A stretch of DNA of 64,000 nucleotides from Jackrogersella multiformis (Eukaryota > Ascomycota > Sordariomycetes > Xylariales > Hypoxylaceae): positions 2,790,001 through 2,854,000 of the forward strand of contig CADCXD010000018.1 in the NCBI GenBank assembly GCA_902806575.1, given 5' to 3'. The translations under genes were made by a program, and so were the position numbers. The stretch's first letter is position 1. Each line of letters starts with the position of its first letter. The notes under the pieces were generated by a model. It was given only the letters and a program-made list of their open reading frames with translations. It searched no databases and was not told where the DNA came from. This document shows positions 1 through 13,116 of this stretch, piece by piece.

Positions 1-240
1 GGTTGAGGGTTTACCTAGTGTAGGTAGGTGTTGGTAGTGTTGGAGGTGTTGGGGGAGCACGTATGTGGAGAAAGGAGTTTACGGAGATTTGAAGACATAC
101 TAAAAGCAGGGGAGAGGGCAAAACTGTGGACATTACCCCGTCCCTTTTCAAGTCACTTGACGCGTTGTCATATCAAATGTCAGCTTCGTATAAGACGAGC
201 CAGGTTTCTAACCTTTCTGCTATGAATTGCAACCCAAAAG

Positions 241-2251
241 ATGCAGCAGACAGGCTCACAGACACCACAGCAGTCGTCGTCTCCTACTAAGAGGCCAGCC
301 AGATCCAAGAATGGCTGCATGACCTGCAGGTAGGTGGTATACGTACCGTCTTTCCAGCTTACCTCTTATTCCCATCCGCTTCCTATCGATAGCGGTGGGT
401 GGTAAAATTACCACTTGATGAACCCCCTGCTAAATGACTGACTGCATAGACGTCGCAAAGTGCGGTGTAATGAGATTCGTCCAATATGCGGGCATTGTTC
501 TCGCTTGAACTTGGAATGTAGATGGAGGCCATCTAACTCGGTCCTCTTGACGAACGGCACTGGCGATACTCCAAATGCTAGCCGAGGGAGGTCTGATGGC
601 AATAGTAGTAGGAATGGCAACTCGAGAACTCCTCAGACTCCAATGCAGCCCACCACATCTTCTGCCCAGGAGTCGTTCGATGATGTATTCAACTATGCAA
701 GTTTCATGTGGGATGGGTCAGAGATCTGGAGGCCTCCGTCCTGGGGGAATCAGGATCTGTCTGTGATGGACCAGGCTGTGCCGAATGCAATAATGGTATG
801 TTGACATCCTTTGACGCTCTGCTTCAGCATCAGGGCCGGGAACTGCACGTGACAAGTATCGCTGACTGAACTAGACCCCGTCGTTTACTACAAACATCTC
901 GCCGCCTATGGGAAACAATTTCGATGTTTCTATGTCAAGCAATTCAGATGGATACCCGGGCCTGGATGACAACATTACCTCTTCTAATATTCCGCCGGGT
1001 GACCGAGCGCTACTAGACTATTTCGTGCAATCAGTAGTACCGCCAATCATTGCCCAGGTGGAGACCCAGAGCAAGTGGGCGTCGATGCGGCAGACGCTTA
1101 TCTCCATGTCTCGATCATCGTCAATGCTCCGCCATGCTATCCTGACCTTTTCATCTCTTCTCTTATCCAGGCAGGGCGAAGGGTTAGTGGATACCACCCA
1201 GAAAAATTATGACCAAACCATTGCAGAGTTAGCCATCCATGATGAGGTTGGGCATAACTCCCAACAGAGAGATGAATCTCTCAGTCGAGCCTCCATGCTC
1301 GCGACGTTATTCTTCCTCTGCTACACGGACCTCCTTGAAGGAAGGAATGAGCTTCTACACGCCAGCCTCAAAAGGGCTTTTGGCATCTACCAATCGTCAG
1401 ACAAGACAAACTTTCGAGCCATCGAGATACGGCTCCTCTCGTGGATCCGGTTGATAGATGCTCGAGCGGTATCCGCCGGCGGACAGGGGCTTTTCTTGTC
1501 TGAAATCGACGAGAAACTTTTGGCGTACGCCTCACCTGGAAGTTTTGACGGAGGGGAGCTAGGGGTTGGCGAGCAGTCCGAGACGGATATCGAGGAGGTG
1601 CTCTTCGATATTCTATATCAACCGGGCATCGTGTTCTTTCAGAAAGTGCAAAGCTTTAGCGGAAGAATTGCGCATCAAGATCCTTTCCATAGACACCGAG
1701 GTACCGTCGAAGACGAGACTGAGGTGATGAGTATTGCGGCTGAAATCTCAAAAGATCTCCGCCAATTATACGAAGCTCGGCCTCCGCTTATGGACTATGC
1801 AGCTGCCGGGCTTCTAGTGGCGCCACACGTCTCGTCGAATCTTGCTTTTACGATCACGAGGGCGTTTCGGACCTTCTTATCCAACTACCATGCGAGTAAG
1901 ATCCACCTGCATAGAGTTGCATACAAGTCGCTCCCTCTGACAAAAGAGACGACGGAGTCGATCGATACCATTCGCAATCTGGCAAAGTTGCTTGTCGATA
2001 GGGACGCGCAGGACATGTTACCTGTCAATATGCTTTGGCCGTTACTGATGTGGGGATCCGAGGAAAAGAACCCCGAGGAGCGTGCGTGGATCAAATCGCA
2101 GATTCTTCGCATGGAAAAGGTTGCAACAAACGCTAGGATTACGAGCCAGGTCCTCGAGGAGGTGCAGAAGCGCCAGGACACATTGAACTCTAGACAGGAT
2201 ATCCGCGAGGTGATGGAGCATGTCTTCAACAGCTGTTGGGCGATCGTCTGA
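241..2251 (+). CDS. Zn2Cys6 (fungal binuclear cluster) transcription factor, Fungal_trans_2-like
   Basis: Nuclear DNA-binding regulator; target genes unknown. My model joins 241-329, 450-795 and 875-2251 (603 aa, TGA stop). The ATG at 241 gives a Gln/Ser-rich leader and then CMTCRRRKVRCNEIRPIC, continuing to a sixth Cys (CGHCSRLNLEC), so all six zinc ligands are present at about residues 26-53. The first intron (330-449) falls inside the zinc cluster right after CMTC; the second (796-874) lies in the low-complexity linker. The long C-terminal exon is mostly helical, with the look of the Fungal_trans_2 regulator domain. No partner gene lies within 10 kb downstream, so the context says nothing about its targets. 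Splice sites were chosen because they restore the cluster and keep frame. The family is certain; the function is not. Confidence 0.88.
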
Positions 2252-3369
2252 AGAGATAAACTTGTTTACAACCCAAGATTGCGAAAGCGGCATGTCATCA
2301 TCCGACTAATGACTTGCTTGCAATTAGTGTAGTCTCCCTTTCATCTTAACGTTCCGAGGCTCGAGATTACAAATCCCCCTTGCCCGAGGGGCTTATAAAA
2401 AGCAATACACAACGTCGTGGAGGGTTTTAGTTAGTATCTCATTTCCCCTGCCATGCGATCTTAGCAGCTAGCTATGATGATGATGGGCGCGGAGAAAAAA
2501 AGCCTCGTTCCAACACGGTAATTGTAGAAAGCTTGTCGTATGTTGGGGAACTGCTAAGAGGCGCCTGGTAATGATTCTGTCATTTATGACAAGACGACAA
2601 CAACAAATAAACTCGCAGGTCCTTCAGCTGACTTTTAGACTGATATGATATTTATGGGTTTGCGCCGACCCCTCCAACTTACGTAACCCACGGTGGTTCG
2701 CATTGTGGTTCGCGAACATTATGATATGTGACCAAGATCTCTCGTTGGTTACGTTACTATATTTCTTGGCCATCTCGTTACGAGGGCTGCGTGTACATAC
2801 TTAACGTGGCTACCCGGCTGCAAGGGGTCTCGGGCGCGCTGACAGTCCTGATTCATTGTGTAACCCAGCCAGAGAGCAATATCACCGGGACAATTTGGGA
2901 GACGAGGCTGTTGATAGAGATCTTCTATTTAGTTTCCTCTTGGAGCATGGTGACTGCTTTAGTCAAGACTATTGCTTTCTACTTTTATGAGAATGCGACT
3001 GTGGCAAGGACCTTTCGCTCTCATCTCGCTGTTTGTCGGCAAACCGAGAAAGAAACTGCTCGTCTGTACATACGTAGTACCTAGTAGCAATCGTCACTCA
3101 TTGTGCAAGGCCCCAAGGCTTGGTTAAGGTGCTTACTTTTAGGTAGGTATGGTACCCTTGAAGGATTCGAGAGGCGGCCCGTGCCTCGTCCTCGGGTCTT
3201 CCAAATCTAAGACGTTTAGAGCTTCTCGGTGAATCGGTGAGCGATGCATGGTGCCAAGTTTCGAGAACCTCGAATTCTTCGAAAAAGGGAGCAATATTAC
3301 TAAGCCAGCGAACAACTATGCGTTTTCGGCATCTTCGGTTACCTACTGCTCGCGGGCATTAGTGTACAC

Positions 3370-3392
3370 TAGGTACCTAGGTAGGTAGGTAG
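3370..3392. repeat. TAGGTACCTAGGTAGGTAGG-type repeat cluster
   Basis: Short run of overlapping TACC/GGTA units around a CCTAGG core. It is one of many copies of the palindromic family found in spacers across this window. Confidence 0.8.
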
Positions 3393-5844
3393 TCGATACC
3401 TATTTGGCCTCAACCTAACCCGCAACATTTTCTATCTGGTTCACCTATTTTAGCTGCGTCCAAATCAGGCCTAGAACGAATCGGTATATCGTAAGTCTAG
3501 ACCTGTTTGGAAGTATCCTGCTCCCAACAGACCGCATAGAGGGGATGATCAGAGGAAAATAGTGCAAGGCCAGCGGTCAACCTGCTGTGCGGAAAGGCTC
3601 AGCGATCTATCACTTACCTCGCCGATGTCCTTAGTACAGGCAATTCATCAAGCGGGGTGTAATGGTGCTGTTCCAGAAATCAAATTGTCCAGTCTTATTA
3701 GGAGCCTCTTCCCTATCCGTGGAGAGGTATCACATCATCAATGCAGCCGAAGCACAACCGATGCCTCTCCGATGTCTGTCACAGGTAGATATTTCATATG
3801 CTGAAGACGCCTGGGCAAGACATTGGGGCGCTCTTGTAATGCGGATTCGAATCCCGGAAGCCCGGCGCCTCGTTTTCTGATACCATGCGTCTTACTAAAA
3901 TGACCAGGTACGGGGCGCGACCTGCGGGGAAGGGGACCAAGTTGCGCAGCGGTTGAAAGTGCGAACTTCGATGAGAAGAGAATGTTGGTTTGAAGACGCA
4001 CTTCAAAGCTAAAAAGTCCCTCACCGCGATACCTACTCGATGCTGACACTCCATTCGGATGCAACCGGCTGTGCAACACGCAATAAGGAAGAAGTTTACC
4101 TACCTAGACCACAGAAAGATTTAGTAATATAGCGAAATAGCATGTGCCGCTAAGCGAACATGCAATTCGCACCACCAAATATAGGCAACAGTAGTAAACT
4201 CCCTGCCTAGTATAGTCGATACCGATCACAATTCGCAATTTCCGTGTAACCTCGTGTGTACTTGGATAGAGCGGGAGGTTGGCAGCCCAAGTATGGATCG
4301 CACACTGCATTTGCATGGCGGAAGGTGTGTAGATCGGATTCAAAGACCCGGCCCGACACACCGTTGTCCAGTAGTTTCCCCTCGGGTCGTAGCATGAAGG
4401 CAAGAGATTCGTTGACGCAAGTGCTTGCACTAATCTCGTCTATGACGGGTTCTAGAGTTGAACGATCTGCGGATAGATAACCACTGCAAGGATGCGCGAA
4501 TGATGCGAAGATATCGACGCTGTTCGTTACCATTTAGTCGCGTACCACAGCCCCCTAAATGGGTCTTGGCCTGCAGTCAAAAAGAAAACACGATCAATAT
4601 AGGCGCGGGCACCGGAATGCCTTGACCGGTCAAGGGAATAAGCAGCATGTCGTCGTCGGCGATCTGGGAGGGATCGAGGTCGGACTACTGAAGGTAAAGT
4701 TGCGGCTACTGGACAGTGCCAGCCGACGTTGTGGGAGGTTGCGATCCGATGGCTGTTCAGTAGGGGCGACATGTGACCAAACTATTGCAGCCGGGCGTCG
4801 TTGTTCCAAATGGGAATATTGAGTCGTATGCGGTAAGCTGACTAGAGGATGACCATCCGGATCGCCGTGCCTCGCTAGCATAGTCGGGGGCGCGTAGAAG
4901 GCTAGGTATTGAAAGGAAACGTACCTAGGTAGATACCAAACCGCACGTCTATAGCTCCGATATAGGGTGATTCGAGTAGAGCAACTCCTGTGAGTCAGTC
5001 ATACGATAATAATGATATCCTTGGCTTTACAACGACACATTAACTTGCCGGGAATAATGACGCTGGGGGTACCGCAGGGGCTTAGTGGTGCAATTCTACA
5101 CAGCGAATGCAATCGATTACAAAGTGTCATCTAGACGCGAGGGTATTCAATGAACCAAGTCTTGTATAGAATGACATGCCATCTTGCAAATAGAGACTCG
5201 CAGCTAAGACATGAAAGCTCAAGACTCGCCCGGCAGCGGGAGCTAGCGAGCGGGAGTGCCCGGGGTTCACAGCATAAGCCGGATGTCGGGAGCGGAATGG
5301 ACAAAGGGAGGGCACTGGGAGCATCGATATGCGGGTTAGCTAGCCTAGGCAGGGCGACCAGGCGTTGCGCTAATTTGGCCGACTACAGTCCGTACCTAGT
5401 AGACGAATACCTACCTTGAATTCAGTCTCTCTTTCGTAGCCAGCCGATAAAACGCGGTGAATTTCGACGAAGATCTGGAGGGCTTGGGTTGACGTCGCTA
5501 AGCGGGATTCCATGCAATCAAAGCCCAAACCGGGTTGGGCGAATGCAGCTCCCGGCCAGTGCCAGTGTCCAGTCGAAAATTTGGACGCAAGCTGCATCGA
5601 TAGACATTGGCGGCCCCAGGAGATAGAGAAGCCCGCCATATCTTTCACGTTCGGTGAATAAGTGCTCTTCCGGAGTTATGTCCCATGATTTGGCAGCCAG
5701 CCAGCGGCGGGAATGTGATCCGTACCAATTAAACACGATGGATCTGGATCTGTTTTGTACGACTTCGAAACTAGACATACATACGATTAATAGCTGCGTG
5801 AACAGGCAGCTTATTTGGAACCTGGCAGGTCGGGTTGCTGCTGC

Positions 5845-5893
5845 ATGTATGTACCTAGGTATGTATGTAGGTATGTAGGTATGTATGTATGTC
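5845..5893. repeat. (GTAT/GTAG)n microsatellite with a CCTAGG core
   Basis: About 49 nt of tetranucleotide GTAT/GTAG units, with one TACCTAGGTA near the start. It looks like a slippage-expanded member of the spacer palindrome family. Confidence 0.85.
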
Positions 5894-6724
5894 TTGGTAG
5901 GTATTATGCTTGTTGTGGCTGAATGATATGACGAGGGCGCTTCGTGTGGGGAAACGCCTCGAATCAGCATCAAGACCAAAATTGGTTAGTAATGGTTACC
6001 TACCTAGGTAGTGTACTTCTTAGCCACGGAGGGGATATGGATATTTGCTTTTTCCTGTGATGATGTGTCCTGAAGTTATTTATATAGAGCAAGAACTCTA
6101 GTAGTTCACGGTTCGGACCAGGCTCTAGAACCTTAGGTACCTAGGCTAGGTACGTAATTATAGCATACGAGAGGCCATACGAGGTATCCATAAATGTGCC
6201 GTTAGAATGTCAGTAGAACTGCATTACCATTACCTCTGGGTAGGCACTTACATGTAAGTGGATGATTGGCGATCAATGTTGAGGCAAAGCCGGTTTATGA
6301 TATATGGATGTTTATACCATTACCTAGGTGGTAGGTAGGAGGTATGTTTTTAGAACAGGGTTAAGAAAAAGGAACAGGGTTTATAAAATATTCCAGTCAG
6401 CGAGAGTACCTTCGTAGTCTAGGTAGTTGTAATCCTCTATGCATCTCTCAAAGAAGGAACGTTTAGATATGTGTATTGAAACCGTCACTTACACGCAAAG
6501 ATGATACTATGTAAAGGAAGCTGCCGTACGCAGCCTTCCTTAGGTCAGCACTGCAATTACCTAAACAGCTAAATTACATACACCCACACTTCAGGCTTGA
6601 TCAGGTTTAAGCGCAATGTATATAGGGTGCACACAATCGGTACTTCCCCACGTGGCACTTTGGTTGATCTGCACGTCGTATTAGCCGGGCTGTCAAACGG
6701 ATTTAAGTACATGATAAGGGTGCT

Positions 6725-6763
6725 TAGGTACCTACCTAGCCTAGGTACCTAGGTAGGTAGGTA
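6725..6763. repeat. Compound CCTAGG palindrome cluster
   Basis: TAGGTACC, TACCTAGC, CCTAGGTACC and a TAGG run follow each other without a break, so several alternative hairpins can form. Confidence 0.85.
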
Positions 6764-7720
6764 TATCGGTATATCTGATTACCTACATGTAACCTATCAA
6801 CTTCCAAGGTTTTATCCATTTTTAACTAAGGTATTTACCTATTAGGTAGTGTATTCCATCTTACATATTATGGAATTTGTATGACACGACTCCCCTTTTT
6901 TAGTTGTAAATATTAAGATACAGTTTGTCTTCTCGGAAATTTACTATTGGGTTTCGAAAGGTTATCAATACACTAGATAGGCAGAAGTACTTTAAGAAGT
7001 TTCATTAAACCCGCGTTATTACAATACCAGGAGGTAAGTGGTAAGTAATGGCACTGCTCTAGTGTAGATATCGGCGGCCGCGTCAAGGTGGCTAGACTAA
7101 CAAAGCCTGGGATACTATGTAAGGCTTTGAAACTTGAAGTCGTCATCATATCATGAAGAGTAATTCTGATGGGCCACCTTATTATCTTCCGCCTTATCCC
7201 CCGTCGAGTGGGCTCCAATCGGTCCCACCACCGGTGCAGGCTATATCTCGTCAGGTTGGAAGGCTCATCATCCGATTCATCGTTAACAGGTTGGTATTCA
7301 ACTCGTCCCTGTGCGTTTATTAGTCTTTGGTCCTATGATCTGGGATTCCCGACCGTCCCGTGCATGCCGTGTAGGCTGGGCTTCTGGGCTCTCAACAAGA
7401 TAAGGATGCCGTTCATTGGAGTTTCTTTTTTCCCTTTTCCATACCTACACTAGTATTTTCTCTAGTGACTTCATGTGCATTAGCCCTATAGTGTACTCTG
7501 TATGCGGGCTGTGGAGCCGAGTCGAGACCCGGCTGTCGTTTTCAACTCCTATGCCGAAATGTCTCACCGCCGACCGTAATTCCCCATGCCATTTATACAT
7601 ACACATGGTATGTCCTTGTTTTTCTTTTTCTTCTCCAATGATAGGCCACCCGAGACATCCTGATTCCTGACCTGAGCTGCTAAGCAGCCACCTGCAATAT
7701 CCAATATCGTTCAGTATGTT

Positions 7721-7759
7721 ATACTACCTAGGTACCTACCTAGGTATGTAGGTACGTAA
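7721..7759. repeat. TACCTAGGTA palindrome cluster
   Basis: Two overlapping TACCTAGGTACC / TACCTAGGTATG palindromes in non-coding DNA. A further copy starts 75 nt to the right. Confidence 0.8.
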
Positions 7760-7832
7760 GGTTATACCTACGGACTACTATGGATGTATCTATTATTCTG
7801 GCATAAAACGGTCTGGCAGCTAGTTAACACAC

Positions 7833-7860
7833 TACCTACCTAGGTAGGTAGGGGTACCTA
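7833..7860. repeat. ACCTACCTAGGTAGGT palindrome
   Basis: A perfect 16-nt palindrome around CCTAGG with partial copies on its right (to about 7905). Confidence 0.8.
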
Positions 7861-9486
7861 GCGAGCTAGAGGTAATACACTACCTAAATTATCTAGGTAC
7901 CCCTAGTCCCGCAAGGCTGCTGCTACCATCATTGCAACTGATGCAACTGTAGCTGCAACTGCTGCAAGGCGCTAAAGAAGGGGGAAGGTGGGTAGTGGGG
8001 AAAGCTGCGTCCATTCGGGACTCTGCCTTCTCCGGAGGAAATTGAATCATTAGCCTACAACACCACAACAGCTTCCGGGTGTGCAAGTTTAAACTTAGCG
8101 AGGCATTCCCTGACCGAACCTGCGAAGTACACCACTTGTACTTGGACATCGACAATAAAATATTTACCACCTACTACTACGTATGTACTCCGTCCCCTTA
8201 TTATCTGGCCCCGGCGACCAACTCATTTGCCAAACCTCGCGTTAAGCGCCGCCTCTGCCGACAAAACAATCCATATCTAAGGGTTGCCGGCCAAGGGAGA
8301 GAGAGAGCACAAACCCCATAATGATCAGCAAGTTTCACGGCACTCAACGGTCTTCTGATCTAACCAGCTGATACGTGCAAGTTTATGATCGGGCACCGCC
8401 GCAGAATTCCCATCATCAAGTCCAGTGCCGTACCAAAAGGGGCGGTGAGCTATTGACAGCTACTGACGTAATGCGGTCCCTCGGGACCCGATAGCCCTTT
8501 GACCACTGGAGACAACGCAGCAAGCTCTGACACGAGTCGGCTATCATGGGAAAAGAAATAAAGGAAAATTCCCATATCTCCCTATCTCCCATCATCTCAC
8601 ACGCACCCAGGTGACCGGAAGAAGTAGGTAGGTTGGTTGTGCACGATACTGACGTGCCTCATCAAACGTGGACCTCCGCTGCACGACATTGCATGTTCCA
8701 CATGTACCTACACTATGCAGAATATCTAAAAATCTAGCCTTCCGGTACCAGTCCGCCAGTCTGCAGTGCAGTCTGATTGCAGGAGACTGCTGCTGATTCG
8801 TGCATGAATTCAGCTAGCCCACTCTAGCCGCTCTCAATTTGGTCAAACCCCTTTAAAGAATTTATTTTTATTCCTTTTCCTTTTCAGCCGCCTCATCCTT
8901 CTCGAACTTAACAGCTTGATTAAAGTTATGCTGGGTCGACGATCCTAACAACACACAACATCGATATAGATCTTGTTTCGGGGTATTAGTTTGATAGATC
9001 ATATGATCTCGTCTGCATGCGTGTCCATTCTCCTTTTCCAGAAGCGAGCGATTCCTGGAACGATAGAACCAGATCTATGTACTTGTACCCTCGTAGAAAT
9101 CAGGGACGTGATTGATAATTGAAATAAAAATAAAAGGGAGAGTGACTAATAATGAAGTACATAAAGTCGAGGCTTGGCGTTCAGGGCGGACAATCTTGAA
9201 TTGGGCAATTTTTCCTACTTTTCCTACTAGGTACCTACACTACGTAAACGGCAAGCTTCCGGTAGTTAGCATCACGGCGCCAAATGGTTGGGTCTGGCCT
9301 GTCAAACAGGGGTCATCCTTGCACTTGAAACTACGCCATGGCATCTTGGATATTGGATGATCATGATAGCCGTATAAGGCGAAAAACCCGAATCTCTGTT
9401 ATTTGTGAGCGATGAACATCCCTGCGCAGAGCCTAGCACCTGGGCAGGAGCAGAGCCCTATGTACATCCATACCTCCCAGCTCTTG

Positions 9487-9593
9487 CCTACCTACCTACC
9501 TGCCAGTGCCTACCTGCCCTAGGTACCTGCCTACCTGCCTACCTAGGTACCTACACAGCTCATACTACACTACTTAGGTACCTAGGTAGGTAC
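9487..9593. repeat. Extended (CCTA/CCTG)n repeat tract with several CCTAGG cores
   Basis: About 107 nt of ACCT/GCCT units, switching to AGGT units through CCTAGG cores three times. It is the longest dense copy of the family in the left spacer. Confidence 0.85.
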
Positions 9594-10575
9594 CAGATGG
9601 CAGACGTCAGGAGGGGCCAGGAGTTACAATCCGCTCCTGCCGTTACAACCCATTACCATGTATGGCCTGTCTCAACACACGAGAAGGACGTGTCCTACCT
9701 AATTTCGATAATTTCGACGAAAAGGAAGGCGATCTAGCATTTACCACGAATACATTACCAGGTACGTACAGGTACCTATACTAGCTCTCGCTAATAATAA
9801 TAATAAAAATCAAAATCCAAACTCCAAAATCGAAACGAATTGACCAGTCGACAGCATTCTCGGCTTCTCCGCAGCCGCGCTACGTTTCGTAGTGCTGGCT
9901 GACCGGATCTTACCCGGTACGCCGCCTACATAGTATACGCCGCGGAACCCTTAGGAAACCCTTAGGACCCTGAGATAACATGCCTAACCTTGAAAATAAG
10001 ACGAAAGAAATCACAATTCAGTCCAATAAAATAAAATAAAAATACCAGGTACACAGATTTCATCTCGCTTTCTGCTGCCTAGCTACCAGCTCGCTCCCTT
10101 CATCATCTCATCATCTCGTTTGGAATAAGGTCATAAGGTCCCCCTTACTTAGCACGCACCTAAGCAGCAAGTACCTAGCCTATGCACTGATATTATGAAA
10201 TTTTATTTGCCACATGGTCTGACAGGGACTAGCTCACCACCGCTCTTCTAGAACGTTACGGATATGTTCCATAGCCTGCTCTAGGCTTTAGAGGGGGAAG
10301 AAGAAATAAAGAAAAACTTGGTCAACTCTGTCGGGAAGCAAAACAACTGTGGGGTCTTGACGGTGAGATTGTACGAAATTCGCAAACGCTCTCTTCTGAT
10401 CGTCAAGCTACGTGTACGATGCGCTCAGCTGACAAGACAGCGATATCCACCGCTGCGTTGCACGACACTTCTATACCTACCTATAGCTACCTAGCAGCTT
10501 AGGTACCTAAGGTAGTAGGGAAATACGTATGATTTGTTCCGTAGACTGGCCTCAGTCATGAAAAAAAAAGGGCTT

Positions 10576-10597
10576 GATACCTACCTAGGTAGGTATC
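10576..10597. repeat. Perfect 22-nt palindrome
   Basis: The sequence from 10576 to 10597 equals its own reverse complement (GATACCTACCT on the left half). After one mismatch, pairing continues two more bases on each side. It could extrude as a cruciform or be bound by a dimeric protein. Confidence 0.9.
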
Positions 10598-13116
10598 GAG
10601 TGGGATGGTAATCCGACCGGTTGGTTAAGAAAAAGCACCCAAGATCCAAGCCACCGCCTTAAGGTGAAGTGCATACCTATCTGTACATCAATTTGATCGT
10701 CGGGGTTCCGATACTAAAGTTGCTGATCGTTGATATTACATAGTACCTACACTACCTAGGTACACTACTGGAGATTTTAAGAGAAAAAGCGATTACATAC
10801 TAGGCTACCAGGTAGGCTAGGTATGTACCGCACGCACCTGGCACCTAACCTTGTACAAGGTTGTCCAGCAGCACGGTAACATCTCGTACACTGTGTTGCA
10901 TTGCTTAAGCCTAAAAGTGCCATCGTCAGATAACGACATCGGTTACCTTAAACTAGTCTTGACTAACTTGCCTCATTCTCACCCCGAGATAAAGAGCGTC
11001 CACATCGCGAAGGGTTCCAGCACACGGCTCCAGCACGGATGAGACGGGTTTGCTTCCATGCCGTGTGGAGTGATTATATACATATTATGGATTTAGTATA
11101 GGTAAGTTACTATTAATTCTCCGCCGTCAAGGTGACAGGTAACGGGGTCACATAAGCACCACCAGGTCCCGCATAAATCGATAACCGGTAATGCAGACGG
11201 TAATGTAAAATCGACATACCTTCAAGGCTGCCGGCAATAATGGTAATAATGCTGATGAAAGAGATGTTTCGAAACGGGCAGCAGCACCGACGAAACATAC
11301 CAAGCGCGGCAATCCCGCAGACTACCGCCGTGACACAGCATACGCATAAGATGCTTGAGACGGGGACCATATTCCGACTTCGTAAGTGCAGCTTTGTTGC
11401 GTCCCGCACTTCACACACATAGGTCCATACCTAACATACCTATGGAGATATCCATGGGAGAGAAGAAGAAAAAAACTTCTATATCTCGTTCCCGGTGGGA
11501 TGGGTTATTCTCGGTTATGAACATGCGTTTTGGCATACATAAAATAATAACGAGGCTTGGCGAGCTGGGCTGAAGGGCTCTCTGCACAATCTGCGTCATG
11601 ATAGACGATTTTCCTCAGTCCCCCGTACCGGCCATTCGGTTCATCTCAAAATACCCCAGTTGTGTGCTATTTCCGTTACCCAATCCCACTCACGTACAGT
11701 CACGCATCGTTGGGGGTGGTTGTTTTCTGTACTCTTTCTCTCCGATTTCCTTCTTAAGCCTCGCTCACGAACAAGCCCAGGGAAAGGCTGTGGATAATCC
11801 TTCACCGCTGCTTGGAAATGCTTAAGCAACGTGCTGCCATCTCTCCCAAAAGGTGTCGTGTCAGGCCCATTCGCTCAGATCCCTCGGCGACTCCACCTTA
11901 GCTTTTTGGTGTGTGGTGAAATTGCCAATGAGCTCTATGCTCATCACCGGCCAGCTTATTATTGAAGAGCTTAAACCCAAGAGGGAAAGGTTCACAACCC
12001 TTTTTATTCTTTGCTTCTAAAGCTGGTGGCCACCGGCAGCCCTGGGGTGGCTTTTTTATTTTTTATTATTTCCCTATTTTACCTTACTACATACATACAT
12101 AGTAGCTGTCCCTACTTTCCCTACTTTCCCCCCCTTGTCCGCGCCTGTCAGAGACCAAGTCCATGCATCCAATGCCGGAGAAGGGTAGTAAGGAAGCTAG
12201 TAGGGATCCTTTGCGTACCTGGTACTTCTCGTCAACCTTGAACCTTCAATGTGCAATATGTGCTTCCATAATCCTAGTCAAAGTGTTTCCCGCGACCCGC
12301 GTGGTCATTCGAGTCGGGCTGCGCTTCATCCTCCTCCTCCCCTACCAATGTATGTATGTATGTACTCCTCCCTATGCAAGTCGTAAGGCTCTAGACGAGC
12401 CAAGTCCCGACTTTTCTTATTTGAAGGTACATGTCATCGTATACCCCGTACGTACCGCCTTCGAACATGGGATGAGGGATCCACCGGGCCAGTCCACTTT
12501 CTGGCTTCCATGACAGAGTTGTTTCCACGAAGTTGGGACTCCATACCTTGTGAGACCATCGCCGCGTTACACCTGGCACGGCTGGAAGGATCATCTATTG
12601 CACTTGCACTGGCACTTTGCTTTTCGCCCTAACATCTGTCACCGCTGGTTCCAATATTAAATGACTTAATATCCGTCTTCCACCATGGACACCTCTACCG
12701 GCTGGATTGTTTCTAGTCTACTTCTACCTCTATCAGCTTTCTTTTCCCTCGTCTCCCCGTCATGCCAAGCTGATTATTCACCTTTGCTTTCCGTTCTGCA
12801 GCTTATCTTACACAGCCTTTGTCGACCACCATAACAACTCAACGGTACCAGGTTGACAGGTCACTCACACTCCTGCTTGTCACTTCTGACTTTGACTTTG
12901 CTCGGTCCATAAAACCTATCAAGGGTCCTCCACACTTAAAGCTCAGATAGTCTAGGTTATTCCAACTTCAAACCTTTAAGGAAACGTCCAAACCACTACT
13001 CGGTCTTAAGCCCGAGGTCTCTGTATCATACTATTTAAGCGTCTGCCATCGCACTATTCCCGCTCCTCCGAGCCTTTCATGTAGCGTGGGACTCCCAGCG
13101 GAACAACTACACAGCC

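Larger units (their letters stand above)
2252..13116. other. 10.9 kb gene-poor spacer with dispersed palindromic repeats
   Basis: I find no convincing gene here. Open frames are short (at most about 150 codons), overlap on both strands, and match no family I recognise. The longest plus-strand one near its left end (2728-3084) is hydrophobic, begins at a non-ATG codon and has no recognisable domain. The spacer is peppered with TACCTAGGTA-type palindromes and TAGG/TATG short repeats, annotated separately. I see no transposase, reverse transcriptase, tRNA or rRNA. Base composition looks mixed rather than uniformly AT-rich, so most of it does not look like a heavily RIP-mutated transposon graveyard. 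Confidence 0.6.

Noticed and set aside
3830..3880. tRNA-like GGATTCGAATCCC motif
   Set aside because: The motif is self-complementary and resembles a T loop, but the flanking bases do not form a T stem and there is no D arm, anticodon stem or acceptor stem on either strand.
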